DNA of 64,000 nt. Source: Croceivirga sp. (lineage in GTDB: Bacteria; Bacteroidota; Bacteroidia; Flavobacteriales; Flavobacteriaceae). The notes under the pieces are model-generated. The model searched no databases. It worked only from the letters and a program-made list of their open reading frames with translations, and was not told where the DNA came from. Shown one piece after another: positions 37,643-45,641 of the stretch. Positions within the stretch are counted from its first letter, which is position 1, and each line of letters starts with the position of its first letter. Where the stretch lies: the NCBI GenBank assembly GCA_028284935.1, contig JANQQQ010000033.1, positions 1 through 64,000 of the forward strand. The letters run 5' to 3'. Both the position numbers and the translations under genes were made by a program.

Positions 37643-38212
37643 ATGGCAAAAAAAGCGCAGACCGCTTCTTTTATGGTACGGTTTACCCAAAAAATATTCG
37701 ATGAAAATGGCGAGTCCAAAGTGCAATGGAGAGGCAATGTCTCGCACGTACAAGGCGGAGAGGATATCAACTTCACGGATTTTAATGATGCCGTAGGTTT
37801 TATTCAACAGCATCTGGCCAATTTGACCATGGAAGCCACCAATGACCGCTCGACCGAGGAACAGGAGAATATCCTGACCAAAAGCTTTTCCCTTTTTAAA
37901 TCGGTGGCGGCCACCGGGCCTAAAATCATCAAAGAGACCCTTAAGGACCCCCGTAAACAAGTGGCCACTCTACAAGAACAATTGAGTGACTATGGGGAGG
38001 AATTGTTGGAAAAGGTGCCGTTGGACCAATGGCGTAATGCCTCAAAGTCCGATTTGAAGGCCATGCAAGACACCCTTGAAAAGCTTACGCAATCCGTGAC
38101 GCATCTCTCTAAAAAAGTGGACGATTTGCATCAGGCGAGTACCCAGAAATCAGAAACGGGAATCAAGAAAACAACTTCGAGGGCCAAAACCGCACCCAAA
38201 AAAACCAAATAA
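37643..38212 (+). CDS. Coiled-coil granule-associated protein candidate
   Basis: A 189-residue protein. The N-terminal ~65 residues (SFMVRFTQKIFDENG, VQWRGNVSHVQGGED, FTDFNDAVGFIQQHL) form a small alpha/beta module that I have seen in uncharacterised cyanobacterial-type proteins. The rest is amphipathic coiled coil (about 85-170), with ATLQEQLSDYGEELLEKVPLDQW and LTQSVTHLSKKVDDL. It ends in a basic tail rich in Lys/Thr/Ala (KTTSRAKTAPKKTK). Low hydrophobicity plus a basic tail is common in phasin-type granule proteins. The SARP gene starts 4 bases after the stop, so they are co-transcribed. Confidence 0.5.
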   Translation: MAKKAQTASFMVRFTQKIFDENGESKVQWRGNVSHVQGGEDINFTDFNDAVGFIQQHLANLTMEATNDRSTEEQENILTKSFSLFKSVAATGPKIIKETLKDPRKQVATLQEQLSDYGEELLEKVPLDQWRNASKSDLKAMQDTLEKLTQSVTHLSKKVDDLHQASTQKSETGIKKTTSRAKTAPKKTK

Positions 38213-38215
38213 TCG

Positions 38216-39025
38216 GTGTCCGTGGAAGAACTGACAGCGGAGATGGCGGGCTATCAAAAATTTCAGCTCGAAGCCCCTATCAAGTTTCAGACCTTGGGGC
38301 AATTTACCCTTTGGCGTAATGGAGAAAAAGTCAGTACCAAAGCATGGGGCAGGGACAAAACAATTCAACTTATTCAGTATCTCCTCTCTTACAGAAACCG
38401 GCGTGCGCTTCACAAAGAACACATTATGGACCAGCTCTGGGAAGAAGGGGACGACCGTGATTTTAAGGTAGCCCTTCATGGGGTAAACAAAGTTTTGGAA
38501 CCGAGTCGGGCATCTCGTACCGAACCCATTTATGTGGAACGACAAGGGGTGACCTATCAACTTAATCTGGATTTGGTTTGGATAGATGTGGAGGCCATTG
38601 AAAACTATATCATTATTGGCAATAAGGCGTTGACCGATTTTCCCGAACTGGCCGTGGAAGCCTATCAAGAAGCCGTTGCACTCCACCACGGTTCATATCT
38701 TCCCAACCGCATTTATGAAGATTGGTCCTCAGAAGAACGCGAAAAAATACAGATCTTGATTCTGGGTGCATTGGTCAACCTTGCGGAACTTTTGATCACC
38801 TCCAACCCCATGGAAAGTATTCGCTTGGCACAAGAGGCCATTTCCATCGATAAAACATGGGAAGACGCCTACCGAATTCAAATGTCTGCCTATATCGCAA
38901 AAGGAAATCGCCCACAAGCGCTTAAAACCTATCAAAAATGCGTTGATATTTTGGATGAGGAATACGGTATTTCCCCCCTACCCGCTACAAAAGCCCTTTT
39001 AAAGGAAATAGAAGCCATCGCTTAA
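38216..39025 (+). CDS. SARP/BTAD-type transcriptional activator
   Basis: A 269-residue regulator starting at GTG 38216. The N-terminal winged-helix domain (about 25-110) contains the OmpR/PhoB-like strand FQTLGQFTLWRNGEKVSTKAWGRDKTIQLIQYLLSYRNRR, followed by HIMDQLWEEGDDRDFKVALHGVNKVL. The bacterial transcriptional activator domain (about 115-269, helical, TPR-like) includes DVEAIENYI, AVEAYQEAVALHHGSYLPNR and ALKTYQKCVDILDEEYGISP. SARPs bind direct repeats spaced 11 or 22 bp overlapping the -35 region. Matching repeats lie upstream of two nearby phasin-like genes, making them candidate targets. Confidence 0.85.
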   Translation: MSVEELTAEMAGYQKFQLEAPIKFQTLGQFTLWRNGEKVSTKAWGRDKTIQLIQYLLSYRNRRALHKEHIMDQLWEEGDDRDFKVALHGVNKVLEPSRASRTEPIYVERQGVTYQLNLDLVWIDVEAIENYIIIGNKALTDFPELAVEAYQEAVALHHGSYLPNRIYEDWSSEEREKIQILILGALVNLAELLITSNPMESIRLAQEAISIDKTWEDAYRIQMSAYIAKGNRPQALKTYQKCVDILDEEYGISPLPATKALLKEIEAIA

Positions 39026-39068
39026 AAAGTTTTTACTTTCTTCAATAAAATCCCCATGCTCCCTTAGG

Positions 39069-39113
39069 GTGAATTATCTGTAACTCATTTGTAACCACCT
39101 GATGCTATGTTTG
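39069..39113 (+). promoter_or_regulatory. 11-bp-spaced direct repeats and -7 box for phasin-like gene 1
   Basis: GTGAA (39069), GTAAC (39080) and GTAAC (39091) recur with 11-base spacing, followed by the -7 box TATGTTTG (39106-39113). The same GYAAC pair, with the same distance to its -7 box, precedes the next phasin-like gene. This is the layout expected of a SARP-controlled promoter. Confidence 0.6.
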
Positions 39114-39149
39114 CAGTATAATACTTCGATAATCAGAAAAAATACAGAT

Positions 39150-39401
39150 ATGGCGACCAAAAAAACAAAACAGACATTAGTGGAAAAAGCAACGAACAAA
39201 GCACTTGGTTTGGCAACCAAAGCAAACGATTGTGCATTGAGTACCACGGAAAAAGTATTCGACACCTCTTTTAAGGTGGCCAACAAGTCGTTGGACATCA
39301 CCCATAAAGTGGTCAAAAAAGGACTGGACATCACGGCAACGCAACAAGATTTGGTTTTTGATGTGCTTCATGGTGTCAAAAAAAGAATCGTAAAAAACTA
39401 A
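39150..39401 (+). CDS. Small phasin-like protein 1
   Basis: An 83-residue protein starting MATKKTKQTLVEKATNKAL (an in-frame ATG 16 codons upstream lies in the promoter and is rejected). It is rich in Ala, Lys and Thr and likely one or two amphipathic helices. The core motif QQDLVFDVLHGVKKR near the C-terminus is shared with the proteins at 39499 and 40391 (QMDMVFETATAVKKQ, QQDLVFDILNELKD). Phasins are low-complexity amphipathic proteins that coat PHA or neutral-lipid granules. The assignment rests on composition, context and shared motif. Confidence 0.55.
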   Translation: MATKKTKQTLVEKATNKALGLATKANDCALSTTEKVFDTSFKVANKSLDITHKVVKKGLDITATQQDLVFDVLHGVKKRIVKN

Positions 39402-39424
39402 GGGAAACCCCTGAAACCAAGGTT

Positions 39425-39458
39425 GCAACTCAATTGTAACTCACGGAATCTAGATTTG
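39425..39458 (+). promoter_or_regulatory. 11-bp-spaced direct repeats and -7 box for phasin-like gene 2
   Basis: GCAAC (39425) and GTAAC (39436) are 11 bases apart within GCAACTCAATTGTAAC. The -7 box TAGATTTG follows at 39451-39458. Between the TTG of the second repeat unit and the box there are 14 bases, identical to the upstream phasin promoter. Confidence 0.6.
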
Positions 39459-39498
39459 CAAAAGAATTACGAAACAACAATACTTCAATTAAGATATC

Positions 39499-40353
39499 AT
39501 GGCAACAAAAACGAAAAGAAAAGCTGACAACAAAAAAGGCTTGAACAATGCGTTGATCAATGCTACCGTAGCAACGATCAATACCACCGTTGAAAATGGT
39601 GAAAAATGGCAGAAATTGACCAAGAAGTTGGTTGAAAAATCGGAACCTGTCCGCAGAAAACAAATGGATATGGTTTTTGAAACGGCTACCGCAGTGAAAA
39701 AACAAGTAACCACAGGTAAGGATAGAATGCTGGACCTTATGGGGTATGAAGAGGATATGGTTGAAAAAGCATTCGAGTATGCTTCCAACACTACCGTGGG
39801 TAAAAAAGTAAAGGGCGTAGCTGAGAACATCAAGGAAAGGGTTACTGAAAACCCCATGGTAAAGAAAGTGGAAAAGACCACTGAGGATTTAAAATCAAAA
39901 GGTACTGCTAAATTGAATGACCTTAGGGAAGATGTTTTGGAGCAGGCCAAGAAAATCCTGAATAAGGGAGAAGAAATGGTGGAAGAGGCTTTGGATACCA
40001 AGAAGACCACTAAAAAAGTAAAGAAAAACGTGGCCAAGGCCAAGGAAACGGTTACTGCTACCGCTAAAGTAGCGACCAAAAAAGCAAGTACGCAAGCTAA
40101 AAAGGTCGCCACCACCGCAACGGCTGTAATAAAAGATGATTTGAAGTTGATTACTGGAATCGGCCCTAAATTGGAGAAAATCTTTAATGAAAATGGCATT
40201 GAAACCTTTGCCCAATTGGCCAAGGCCAGTGAAGCAAAAATCAAGTCCATCCTTGAAAAAGCAGGACCTATATTCAAGAACGCCAATTTTTCCGATTGGG
40301 TAAAGCAAGCCGAAAATTTGGCCGAAACCGTAGTGCCGACAAAAAAGGCATAA
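39499..40353 (+). CDS. Phasin-like protein with C-terminal HhH domain
   Basis: A 284-residue protein. The first ~95 residues share the phasin-like motif of its neighbours (KKLVEKSEPVRRKQMDMVFETATAVKKQ). Residues about 95-215 are lysine- and alanine-rich helices (KKVEKTTEDLKSKGTAKLNDLRED). The C-terminal ~60 residues (DDLKLITGIGPKLEKIFNENGIETFAQLAKASEAKIKSILEKAG) form a helix-hairpin-helix domain of the GIGPKLExxLxxxGI type. The histone-H1-like middle plus the HhH could bind nucleic acid. PhaM- and PhaF-type phasins link granules to the nucleoid, so a granule-to-DNA tether is a reasonable inference. Confidence 0.55.
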   Translation: MATKTKRKADNKKGLNNALINATVATINTTVENGEKWQKLTKKLVEKSEPVRRKQMDMVFETATAVKKQVTTGKDRMLDLMGYEEDMVEKAFEYASNTTVGKKVKGVAENIKERVTENPMVKKVEKTTEDLKSKGTAKLNDLREDVLEQAKKILNKGEEMVEEALDTKKTTKKVKKNVAKAKETVTATAKVATKKASTQAKKVATTATAVIKDDLKLITGIGPKLEKIFNENGIETFAQLAKASEAKIKSILEKAGPIFKNANFSDWVKQAENLAETVVPTKKA

Positions 40354-40390
40354 GGAACAGGGAAATCAGTTCATCTTAATATAAGAAGCA

Positions 40391-40678
40391 ATGAAAAGTA
40401 AAAGCACAAAAAAAGATTCTAAAGGATTCATTGGCAATGCCATGGCCAAAACCAAAAAATTCGTAGTAAAAACGAATGATTTGGCCCTTGCCAAGACAGA
40501 AGAAGCCGTCACCACTTCCCTGGAAGTGACCGCGCAATGGCAAATGGTGGCTGACAAGGCCATCAAAGGCGGATTGAAGTTGGCAGCCAACCAACAAGAT
40601 TTGGTATTCGACATTTTGAACGAATTAAAGGACCATGCCGTGGAAGGCAAGAAGAAGTTTCGCAAGCTGGTCGCATAA
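40391..40678 (+). CDS. Small phasin-like protein 2
   Basis: A 95-residue Lys/Ala/Thr-rich protein starting MKSKSTKKDSKGFIGNAMAK. It shares the motif (Q)NQQDLVFDILNELKDH with the 39150 protein, and the upstream helix KTNDLALAKTEEAVTTSLEV aligns with that protein's KANDCALSTTEKVFDTSFKV. These are clear paralogues. It lies 37 bases after the HhH phasin-like gene with no separate repeat promoter, so the two are probably co-transcribed. A strong terminator follows. Confidence 0.55.
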   Translation: MKSKSTKKDSKGFIGNAMAKTKKFVVKTNDLALAKTEEAVTTSLEVTAQWQMVADKAIKGGLKLAANQQDLVFDILNELKDHAVEGKKKFRKLVA

Positions 40679-40709
40679 GATAGTTTAGTTAGTTATTTAA
40701 TTTTTGAGG

Positions 40710-40747
40710 AACCAGTTTGTCTCGCTTCGAGACTTACTGGTTTTTTT
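40710..40747 (+). terminator. Strong rho-independent terminator after the phasin genes
   Basis: An outer stem AACCAGT/ACTGGTT encloses a perfect inner stem GTCTCG-CTT-CGAGAC, followed by a run of T. It separates the phasin-like genes from the enzyme operon. Confidence 0.85.
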
Positions 40748-40776
40748 ATGCATGCATAGTAAACAGGGAAAATCAT

Positions 40777-40784
40777 TATTTTTG
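40777..40784 (+). promoter_or_regulatory. -7 box for the lipid operon
   Basis: TATTTTTG is an exact TAnnTTTG match 20 bases before the TTG start at 40804. No clear -33 element was seen. It is the only good promoter-like site between the phasin terminator and the seven-gene operon. Confidence 0.45.
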
Positions 40785-40803
40785 CTATACTTCGTAAGTT
40801 CAT

Positions 40804-41505
40804 TTGTCTACAGGCGATGGCATAGTAGCAAATGTTCCTACTCTAAACCGGATATTGGCTAGAAAAAAGAAAATAACGGAAGAGAATCTCATTGATTTTT
40901 ACATGGATGCCGTGGTGAAAAACCAGGGCAAGCCGTCCGATGTGGATAGTTGGGGTACCGACTACAACTTTGACCCTGATACATTCTATGATCATTATGA
41001 AAGTTTTGAAGCATTGGATAAGGCCATTTTCAAAGCCCTTATCGACATCTCCATTGCTACTTTGGTAGAAACCCCGGATTTTTCCTCCTTTAGCAAAAAG
41101 GACAAATTACTGAGCCTGTATTATACCCTTTTTGAAAATTTTACCTTAAACCGCGAATTTATCCTATTGACCATAAAAGGGTACGGCCTAAGCTTGAATG
41201 CCGTTTCGGTATTTGGGGAAATGAAGGAAAGTTTTATGGCCTTTGTGGATGCTTTGGAATTGGAGACCCTAAGCTTTAACGATACCATGGAGTCCATCCA
41301 AAAAAAGTCCATTAAAGAGGGGTTTTGGGTACAGTTCCTCCTCACCATCAAATTTTGGATGGGCGACGATTCCAATCAGTGTAAAAAGACCGATATCTTC
41401 ATTGAAAAATCCGTTAATACAGGATTGGATCTATTGAACACAAAATCCTTGAACAATATTATTGACTTGGGTAAGTTTCTGTATGCCGAAAAAATAAAGT
41501 CCTAG
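40804..41505 (+). CDS. TetR-like regulator heading the lipid operon
   Basis: A 233-residue protein read from TTG at 40804 (MSTGDGIVANVPTLN); the start is uncertain, and the next in-frame Met is 33 codons downstream. Residues about 25-80 (KITEENLIDFYMDAVVKN...FDPDTFYDHYESFEALDKAIFKALID) have the layout of a TetR helix-turn-helix with an insertion. The rest matches the all-helical TetR ligand-binding domain seen in Flavobacteriia next to ABC1 kinase genes. It probably regulates the operon, responding to a lipid ligand (inference). Confidence 0.6.
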   Translation: MSTGDGIVANVPTLNRILARKKKITEENLIDFYMDAVVKNQGKPSDVDSWGTDYNFDPDTFYDHYESFEALDKAIFKALIDISIATLVETPDFSSFSKKDKLLSLYYTLFENFTLNREFILLTIKGYGLSLNAVSVFGEMKESFMAFVDALELETLSFNDTMESIQKKSIKEGFWVQFLLTIKFWMGDDSNQCKKTDIFIEKSVNTGLDLLNTKSLNNIIDLGKFLYAEKIKS

Positions 41506-41512
41506 ATCGTTT

Positions 41513-42844
41513 ATGAAAACCTCAAAAAAAATACCGATATCAAAGCTTCAGCGCACTTCAAAATTGGTGAAAACCGGCGCTAAAGTTGGGGTGAATTATT
41601 TAAAGTACTATGGCGATAAGATGGTGAATTCGGAAGAGGATGCCAAAGAACGCCTGAATGAAAACAATGCCAACGACATCTATGACAGCTTAAAGACGTT
41701 GAAGGGAAGTGCCTTAAAAATGGCACAAATGATGAGCATGGAAAAAAACATCATGCCCAAGGCCTTTGTTGAGAAATTCTCGCTCTCCCAGTTTTCCGTG
41801 CCCCCATTATCCGCGCCCTTGGTATTGAAAACCTTTAAAAGGTCCTTCGGGAAATTTCCGCATCAGCTCTTTGATCAGTTCAACAATGAGGCCATTAATG
41901 CAGCCAGTATTGGGCAGGTACACCAAGCCATAAAGAATGGAAGGACCCTAGCTGTCAAAATCCAATATCCGGGTGTTGCCGATAGCATTCAATCCGATTT
42001 GGCCATTGTAAAACCAGTGGCCATGAAAATGTTCAACATCAAAGGGGAGCACTCTGAAAAATATTTCAAGGAAGTAGAAAATAAGCTTTTCGAAGAAACC
42101 AACTATGAGCTGGAACTGGCGCAAAGTCAAGAAGTGACCGCTTCCTGCGGACATATTCCCAACTTAAGGTTTCCCGCTTATTATCCGGAGTACTCGTCCA
42201 AAGAAATCATTACCATGGATTGGATGAATGGTATTCATTTGTCTGAATTCATCAAAACCAATACCGATCAAAAGGCGGCAAATATAGTGGGACAAACCCT
42301 GTGGGACTTTTACATGTACCAACTGCACGTAGTGCACAAGGTACATGCCGACCCCCACCCAGGTAACTTTTTGGTTTCTGCTAAAAACGAAGTCATTGCC
42401 CTTGATTTTGGGTGCATGAAAGAAATCCCGGAAGACTTTTATACGCCCTATTTCCAACTCTTCAAATCAGATATCATCAACAATCCGGATAGTTTTGAGA
42501 AAAACCTTTTGGCTTTGGAGGTGCTTAGGGAGGACGATACCGAAGAAGAACGTGAATTTTTCACGGAAATGTTCCATGAAGTCTTGGAATGCTTTACCCA
42601 GCCGTTCCAAAACGAAACCTTTGATTTCTCCGACATGGAACTCTTGGCAAAAATATCGGCCTTTGGGGAACAGTATTTGAAGAAAGCCAGTCTAATGAAA
42701 ATGAATGCCAACCGAGGATCCAAACATATCATTTATATGAATAGGACCTTCTTTGGCCTGTTTAGTTTGATGTTTGATCTTAAAGCTGAAAACATCAAAA
42801 TCAATAATTATATCCAGCTTTCACCCAGTGAAGTAGCCGTCTAA
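41513..42844 (+). CDS. ABC1/UbiB/AarF atypical kinase-like protein
   Basis: A 443-residue protein of the ABC1/UbiB/ADCK family, an atypical kinase/ATPase group linked to quinone and lipid metabolism. Visible are the ABC1 ALKMAQ segment (K69-M-A-Q72, where KxGQ is the canonical motif; here Gly is Ala), the Ala-rich loop INAASIGQVHQA, the catalytic-loop equivalent HADPHPGNFLV (H278-D280) and DFG (298-300). It starts 7 bases after the regulator gene and is co-transcribed. Its presence in a lipid operon supports a role in lipid handling, but the substrate is unknown. Confidence 0.85.
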   Translation: MKTSKKIPISKLQRTSKLVKTGAKVGVNYLKYYGDKMVNSEEDAKERLNENNANDIYDSLKTLKGSALKMAQMMSMEKNIMPKAFVEKFSLSQFSVPPLSAPLVLKTFKRSFGKFPHQLFDQFNNEAINAASIGQVHQAIKNGRTLAVKIQYPGVADSIQSDLAIVKPVAMKMFNIKGEHSEKYFKEVENKLFEETNYELELAQSQEVTASCGHIPNLRFPAYYPEYSSKEIITMDWMNGIHLSEFIKTNTDQKAANIVGQTLWDFYMYQLHVVHKVHADPHPGNFLVSAKNEVIALDFGCMKEIPEDFYTPYFQLFKSDIINNPDSFEKNLLALEVLREDDTEEEREFFTEMFHEVLECFTQPFQNETFDFSDMELLAKISAFGEQYLKKASLMKMNANRGSKHIIYMNRTFFGLFSLMFDLKAENIKINNYIQLSPSEVAV

Positions 42845-42861
42845 TAGTAAAAAAAGAACGT

Positions 42862-44706
42862 ATGCCCTCTAAAATTGAAGATATTAAAGACATTGCACAG
42901 GAAGTATTGGATAACAAATTCACTCAAATTTCCGGATATGATGCGGCCTTTCTTTATGCAGAGTCCCCTACCAGTCCTATGCATGTTGCCTCTCTTGTCA
43001 TCGTTGAGGGTTCCATGAATTTTAAGGATTTCAAAAGGATTGTTGCCTCCAAACTTCATCTAATGCCCAAATTTCGGCAACGCCTCATGCACGTTCCCAT
43101 GGATTTGGATTATCCCTATTGGGTGGACGATCCCAACTTTGAATTAGATCTACATTTGAACCGAATGAAACTGGCCGATCCTTCCAATTGGGAATCCTTG
43201 CGAAGGACCACCTCCCGTATTTTCAGTGCCCCTCTGGATTTAAGACGTCCGTTATGGTCCTTCCATTTTATTGAAGGCATTGATGAGATTCCCCAACTAC
43301 CCAAGGGTTCCGTGGCCATTGTCAGCAAGGTGCACCATGTGATGATTGATGGTGGTTCTGGGGTGGGCCTTATGGGCATATTGTTTGATAAGGACGCTAA
43401 GGTCCGGACCATTGACAAATCAGAAATCAAAAAATTCGAGCCCGACCCCTTACCGGACGATATTAGCTTACTCATCAAAAGCGGATATAGCTTTCTAAAA
43501 AATCCCTTTAAACTGCCTAAGACCCTAGCGGAAACGGCAATGGCCTACATCAAGACCCGGGCATCAAAAACGCTGAGCATACAAAAGGAATTTGCCACAG
43601 CCCGCTATCCGGTGCCCATCACCATTTTTAATGGCAATGTATCCCCTAAACGCACTTGGGGAACAGCCATTCTCTCGTTTGATCGTATCAATAGCCTCAG
43701 AAAACTGATGGGTGTCAGTATCAACGATTTGATTTTGGGCATTTGTGCAGGGGCGATACGACGCTATTTAAAAGAAAAGGAAAAGTTACCCTTACAGCCT
43801 TTGGTGGCCAATGTTCCCATTTCCATTCGTGGGCAAAACGATACTGCACAGGACAATAAGATCGCCAATATGATGATTCAATTGGCCACCCATATTGAGG
43901 ACCCCTTAGAGCGTTTGGAGTACATCCAAGAGCAGACCATGTTGGGCAAGGCCAGACATAAGACCATGGGTGCCAAAACCTTGGCAAAAATGGCCGATGC
44001 CGTACCTTTTGGACTTGCCAATCTCGCGGCGGGACTTTACAGCAAATACAATATCAAAGATTTGCACCGCCCCCCCTTCAATGTAACCATCACCAACGTA
44101 CCGGGCCCTACAAAAGTGCTGTATTTAAATGGCCATAAGGTCGTCTCCATTTTTGGACTTACCCCAGTAGTAGACGGTTTTGGACTGATTATTGCGGCCT
44201 TCAGTTATAATGGGAAGATCAGTATTACAACAACTTCGGACAAGCGTACCATGCCCGACTGTTATGTGTTCTCCAGATATATTCGGGAATCCGCCAATGA
44301 ACTGGAAGAACTGATTGTTGGAAGTCAAAAGAAAAAGGCACCTGAACAAAAGGTCGTTAAGCAGAAGAGCGAAAGCACCCTGTTTTTTAACGCCTTAAAA
44401 CGGTATCTAAAGAAAGCACCTGAAGTTGTAAAAAAGTACAAGGGCATCTACCATATCAATGTAGATATGGGGGCCAGTAGTGAATGTTGGGAAATTAACT
44501 TGGAGACGGCCCCCGCCACAGTAAAAAAGACTACCATACTGGATCCAAAAACGGTTTTGGAAATCGAAGATGAAAATCTTTATGCCCTATACAAGAAAAA
44601 GCTGCTTTTTGATGAGCTGAAGGTCCAGCAACGGCTCAAACTTCAAGGAACGGTCGCCAATAAGGGAAAACTGACCAACCTCATTAAGGCCTTTTTGAAC
44701 AGATAG
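42862..44706 (+). CDS. WS/DGAT acyltransferase with C-terminal SCP2-like domain
   Basis: Wax ester synthase/acyl-CoA:diacylglycerol acyltransferase joins acyl-CoA to fatty alcohols or diacylglycerol. The 614-residue protein carries the catalytic HHVMIDG (H158-H159...D163-G164), PLW (130-132) and, in the C-terminal WS/DGAT domain (DUF1298-like), LVANVPISIRG and FNVTITNVPGP. Residues about 490-614 add a segment with YHINVDMGASSECWEINLET, VLEIEDENLYALYKKKLLF and QQRLKLQGTVANKGKL. This has the order and length of an SCP2 sterol-carrier domain, which is absent from ordinary ~460-residue family members. It starts 17 bases after the kinase gene. Confidence 0.9.
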   Translation: MPSKIEDIKDIAQEVLDNKFTQISGYDAAFLYAESPTSPMHVASLVIVEGSMNFKDFKRIVASKLHLMPKFRQRLMHVPMDLDYPYWVDDPNFELDLHLNRMKLADPSNWESLRRTTSRIFSAPLDLRRPLWSFHFIEGIDEIPQLPKGSVAIVSKVHHVMIDGGSGVGLMGILFDKDAKVRTIDKSEIKKFEPDPLPDDISLLIKSGYSFLKNPFKLPKTLAETAMAYIKTRASKTLSIQKEFATARYPVPITIFNGNVSPKRTWGTAILSFDRINSLRKLMGVSINDLILGICAGAIRRYLKEKEKLPLQPLVANVPISIRGQNDTAQDNKIANMMIQLATHIEDPLERLEYIQEQTMLGKARHKTMGAKTLAKMADAVPFGLANLAAGLYSKYNIKDLHRPPFNVTITNVPGPTKVLYLNGHKVVSIFGLTPVVDGFGLIIAAFSYNGKISITTTSDKRTMPDCYVFSRYIRESANELEELIVGSQKKKAPEQKVVKQKSESTLFFNALKRYLKKAPEVVKKYKGIYHINVDMGASSECWEINLETAPATVKKTTILDPKTVLEIEDENLYALYKKKLLFDELKVQQRLKLQGTVANKGKLTNLIKAFLNR

Positions 44707-44707
44707 C

Positions 44708-45637
44708 ATGTACTACAAGACGGATACCTTCACGGCCAAGGACGGCGAAATCATCTGCTATTATAAGTGGGAGGCACAAGGTGCCAAACATCGTGGTATC
44801 ATACAGATCGCCCATGGTATTGGCGAGCATGCCGGACGCTATGACGGCATTGCCCACCGGCTTCAGAAAGAAGGTTTTACCATATACGCCAATGACCATC
44901 GCGCCCATGGAAAAACGGCTGAAATAAAGCGGTTATATGGGTATTATGATGGGGAGAATTACTTTGAGGATGTGGTGGATGATATGCATACCTTGACCGA
45001 GTTGATGCGGGAGGAACATCCCAAGGTGCCCTTCATTCTGTTTGGGCATAGCATGGGCTCCCTGTTGAGTAGAAAATATGTACTGCGCTATGGTAATGAA
45101 ATCGATGCCCTTATTCTATCGGGAACGGCAAATTTCATCAAAGGATTGGGGCATTTTGGCCTTGCCAGCACCAAGGTCGTGAGTATGTTAAGGGGTCGGC
45201 AGCGCAGCAATGAAACCCTAAGGGCGTTTTTCTTTGATGAATTCAACAAAAAATTCAAACCCAATAGAACAAAACTGGATTGGATAAGCAGCGATGATAA
45301 TGCTGTGGATGCGTTTGAGGCAGATCCGTATAGGATTGAGAATTTTTCCATCGGGGTTTTTGCCGATATCCTTACCCATTCCAAAGCGTTGAATCAAACC
45401 AGTGCCTTTGTAAATACACCTGACGAATTGCCCATCCTTATCTTTTCCGGAGATGAAGATCCCGTTGGGGAAATGGGGAAGGGCGTCAGCAAAGTGGCCA
45501 AGAATTACGAAAGGAATGGCAACACCGAGTTGACATTCCACCTATACAAAGGAGGAAGACATGAAATGCTGAATGAAAAAAACCGGGAAGAGGTCGAAGA
45601 AGATATTATAACATGGCTCAACACCCATATTCCCTAG
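44708..45637 (+). CDS. Monoacylglycerol-lipase-like alpha/beta hydrolase
   Basis: A 309-residue hydrolase of the Hydrolase_4/monoglyceride lipase type. It shows GIIQIAHGIGEHAGRYDGIA (oxyanion-hole HG), the nucleophile elbow FGHSMGS (S115), an aspartate in ILIFSGDEDPVG and a histidine in YKGGRHEMLNE. It should release fatty acids from acylglycerols. It begins one base after the WS/DGAT stop, so synthesis and breakdown enzymes are translated together. Confidence 0.85.
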   Translation: MYYKTDTFTAKDGEIICYYKWEAQGAKHRGIIQIAHGIGEHAGRYDGIAHRLQKEGFTIYANDHRAHGKTAEIKRLYGYYDGENYFEDVVDDMHTLTELMREEHPKVPFILFGHSMGSLLSRKYVLRYGNEIDALILSGTANFIKGLGHFGLASTKVVSMLRGRQRSNETLRAFFFDEFNKKFKPNRTKLDWISSDDNAVDAFEADPYRIENFSIGVFADILTHSKALNQTSAFVNTPDELPILIFSGDEDPVGEMGKGVSKVAKNYERNGNTELTFHLYKGGRHEMLNEKNREEVEEDIITWLNTHIP

Positions 45638-45641
45638 CCAT

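Noticed and set aside
39069..39458. CRISPR-like repeats in the phasin promoters
   Set aside because: Only short 5-base units with an 11-base period are present, with no spacers or cas genes; they fit regulator sites.
39489..40286. Long open frame on the minus strand opposite the HhH phasin-like gene
   Set aside because: It is an antisense shadow of a Lys/Ala/Thr-rich gene (low-complexity Ser/Phe/Val translation, no start signal). Similar antisense frames inside lysS (16970-17563) and the GPAT fusion (48277-48810) were rejected for the same reason.
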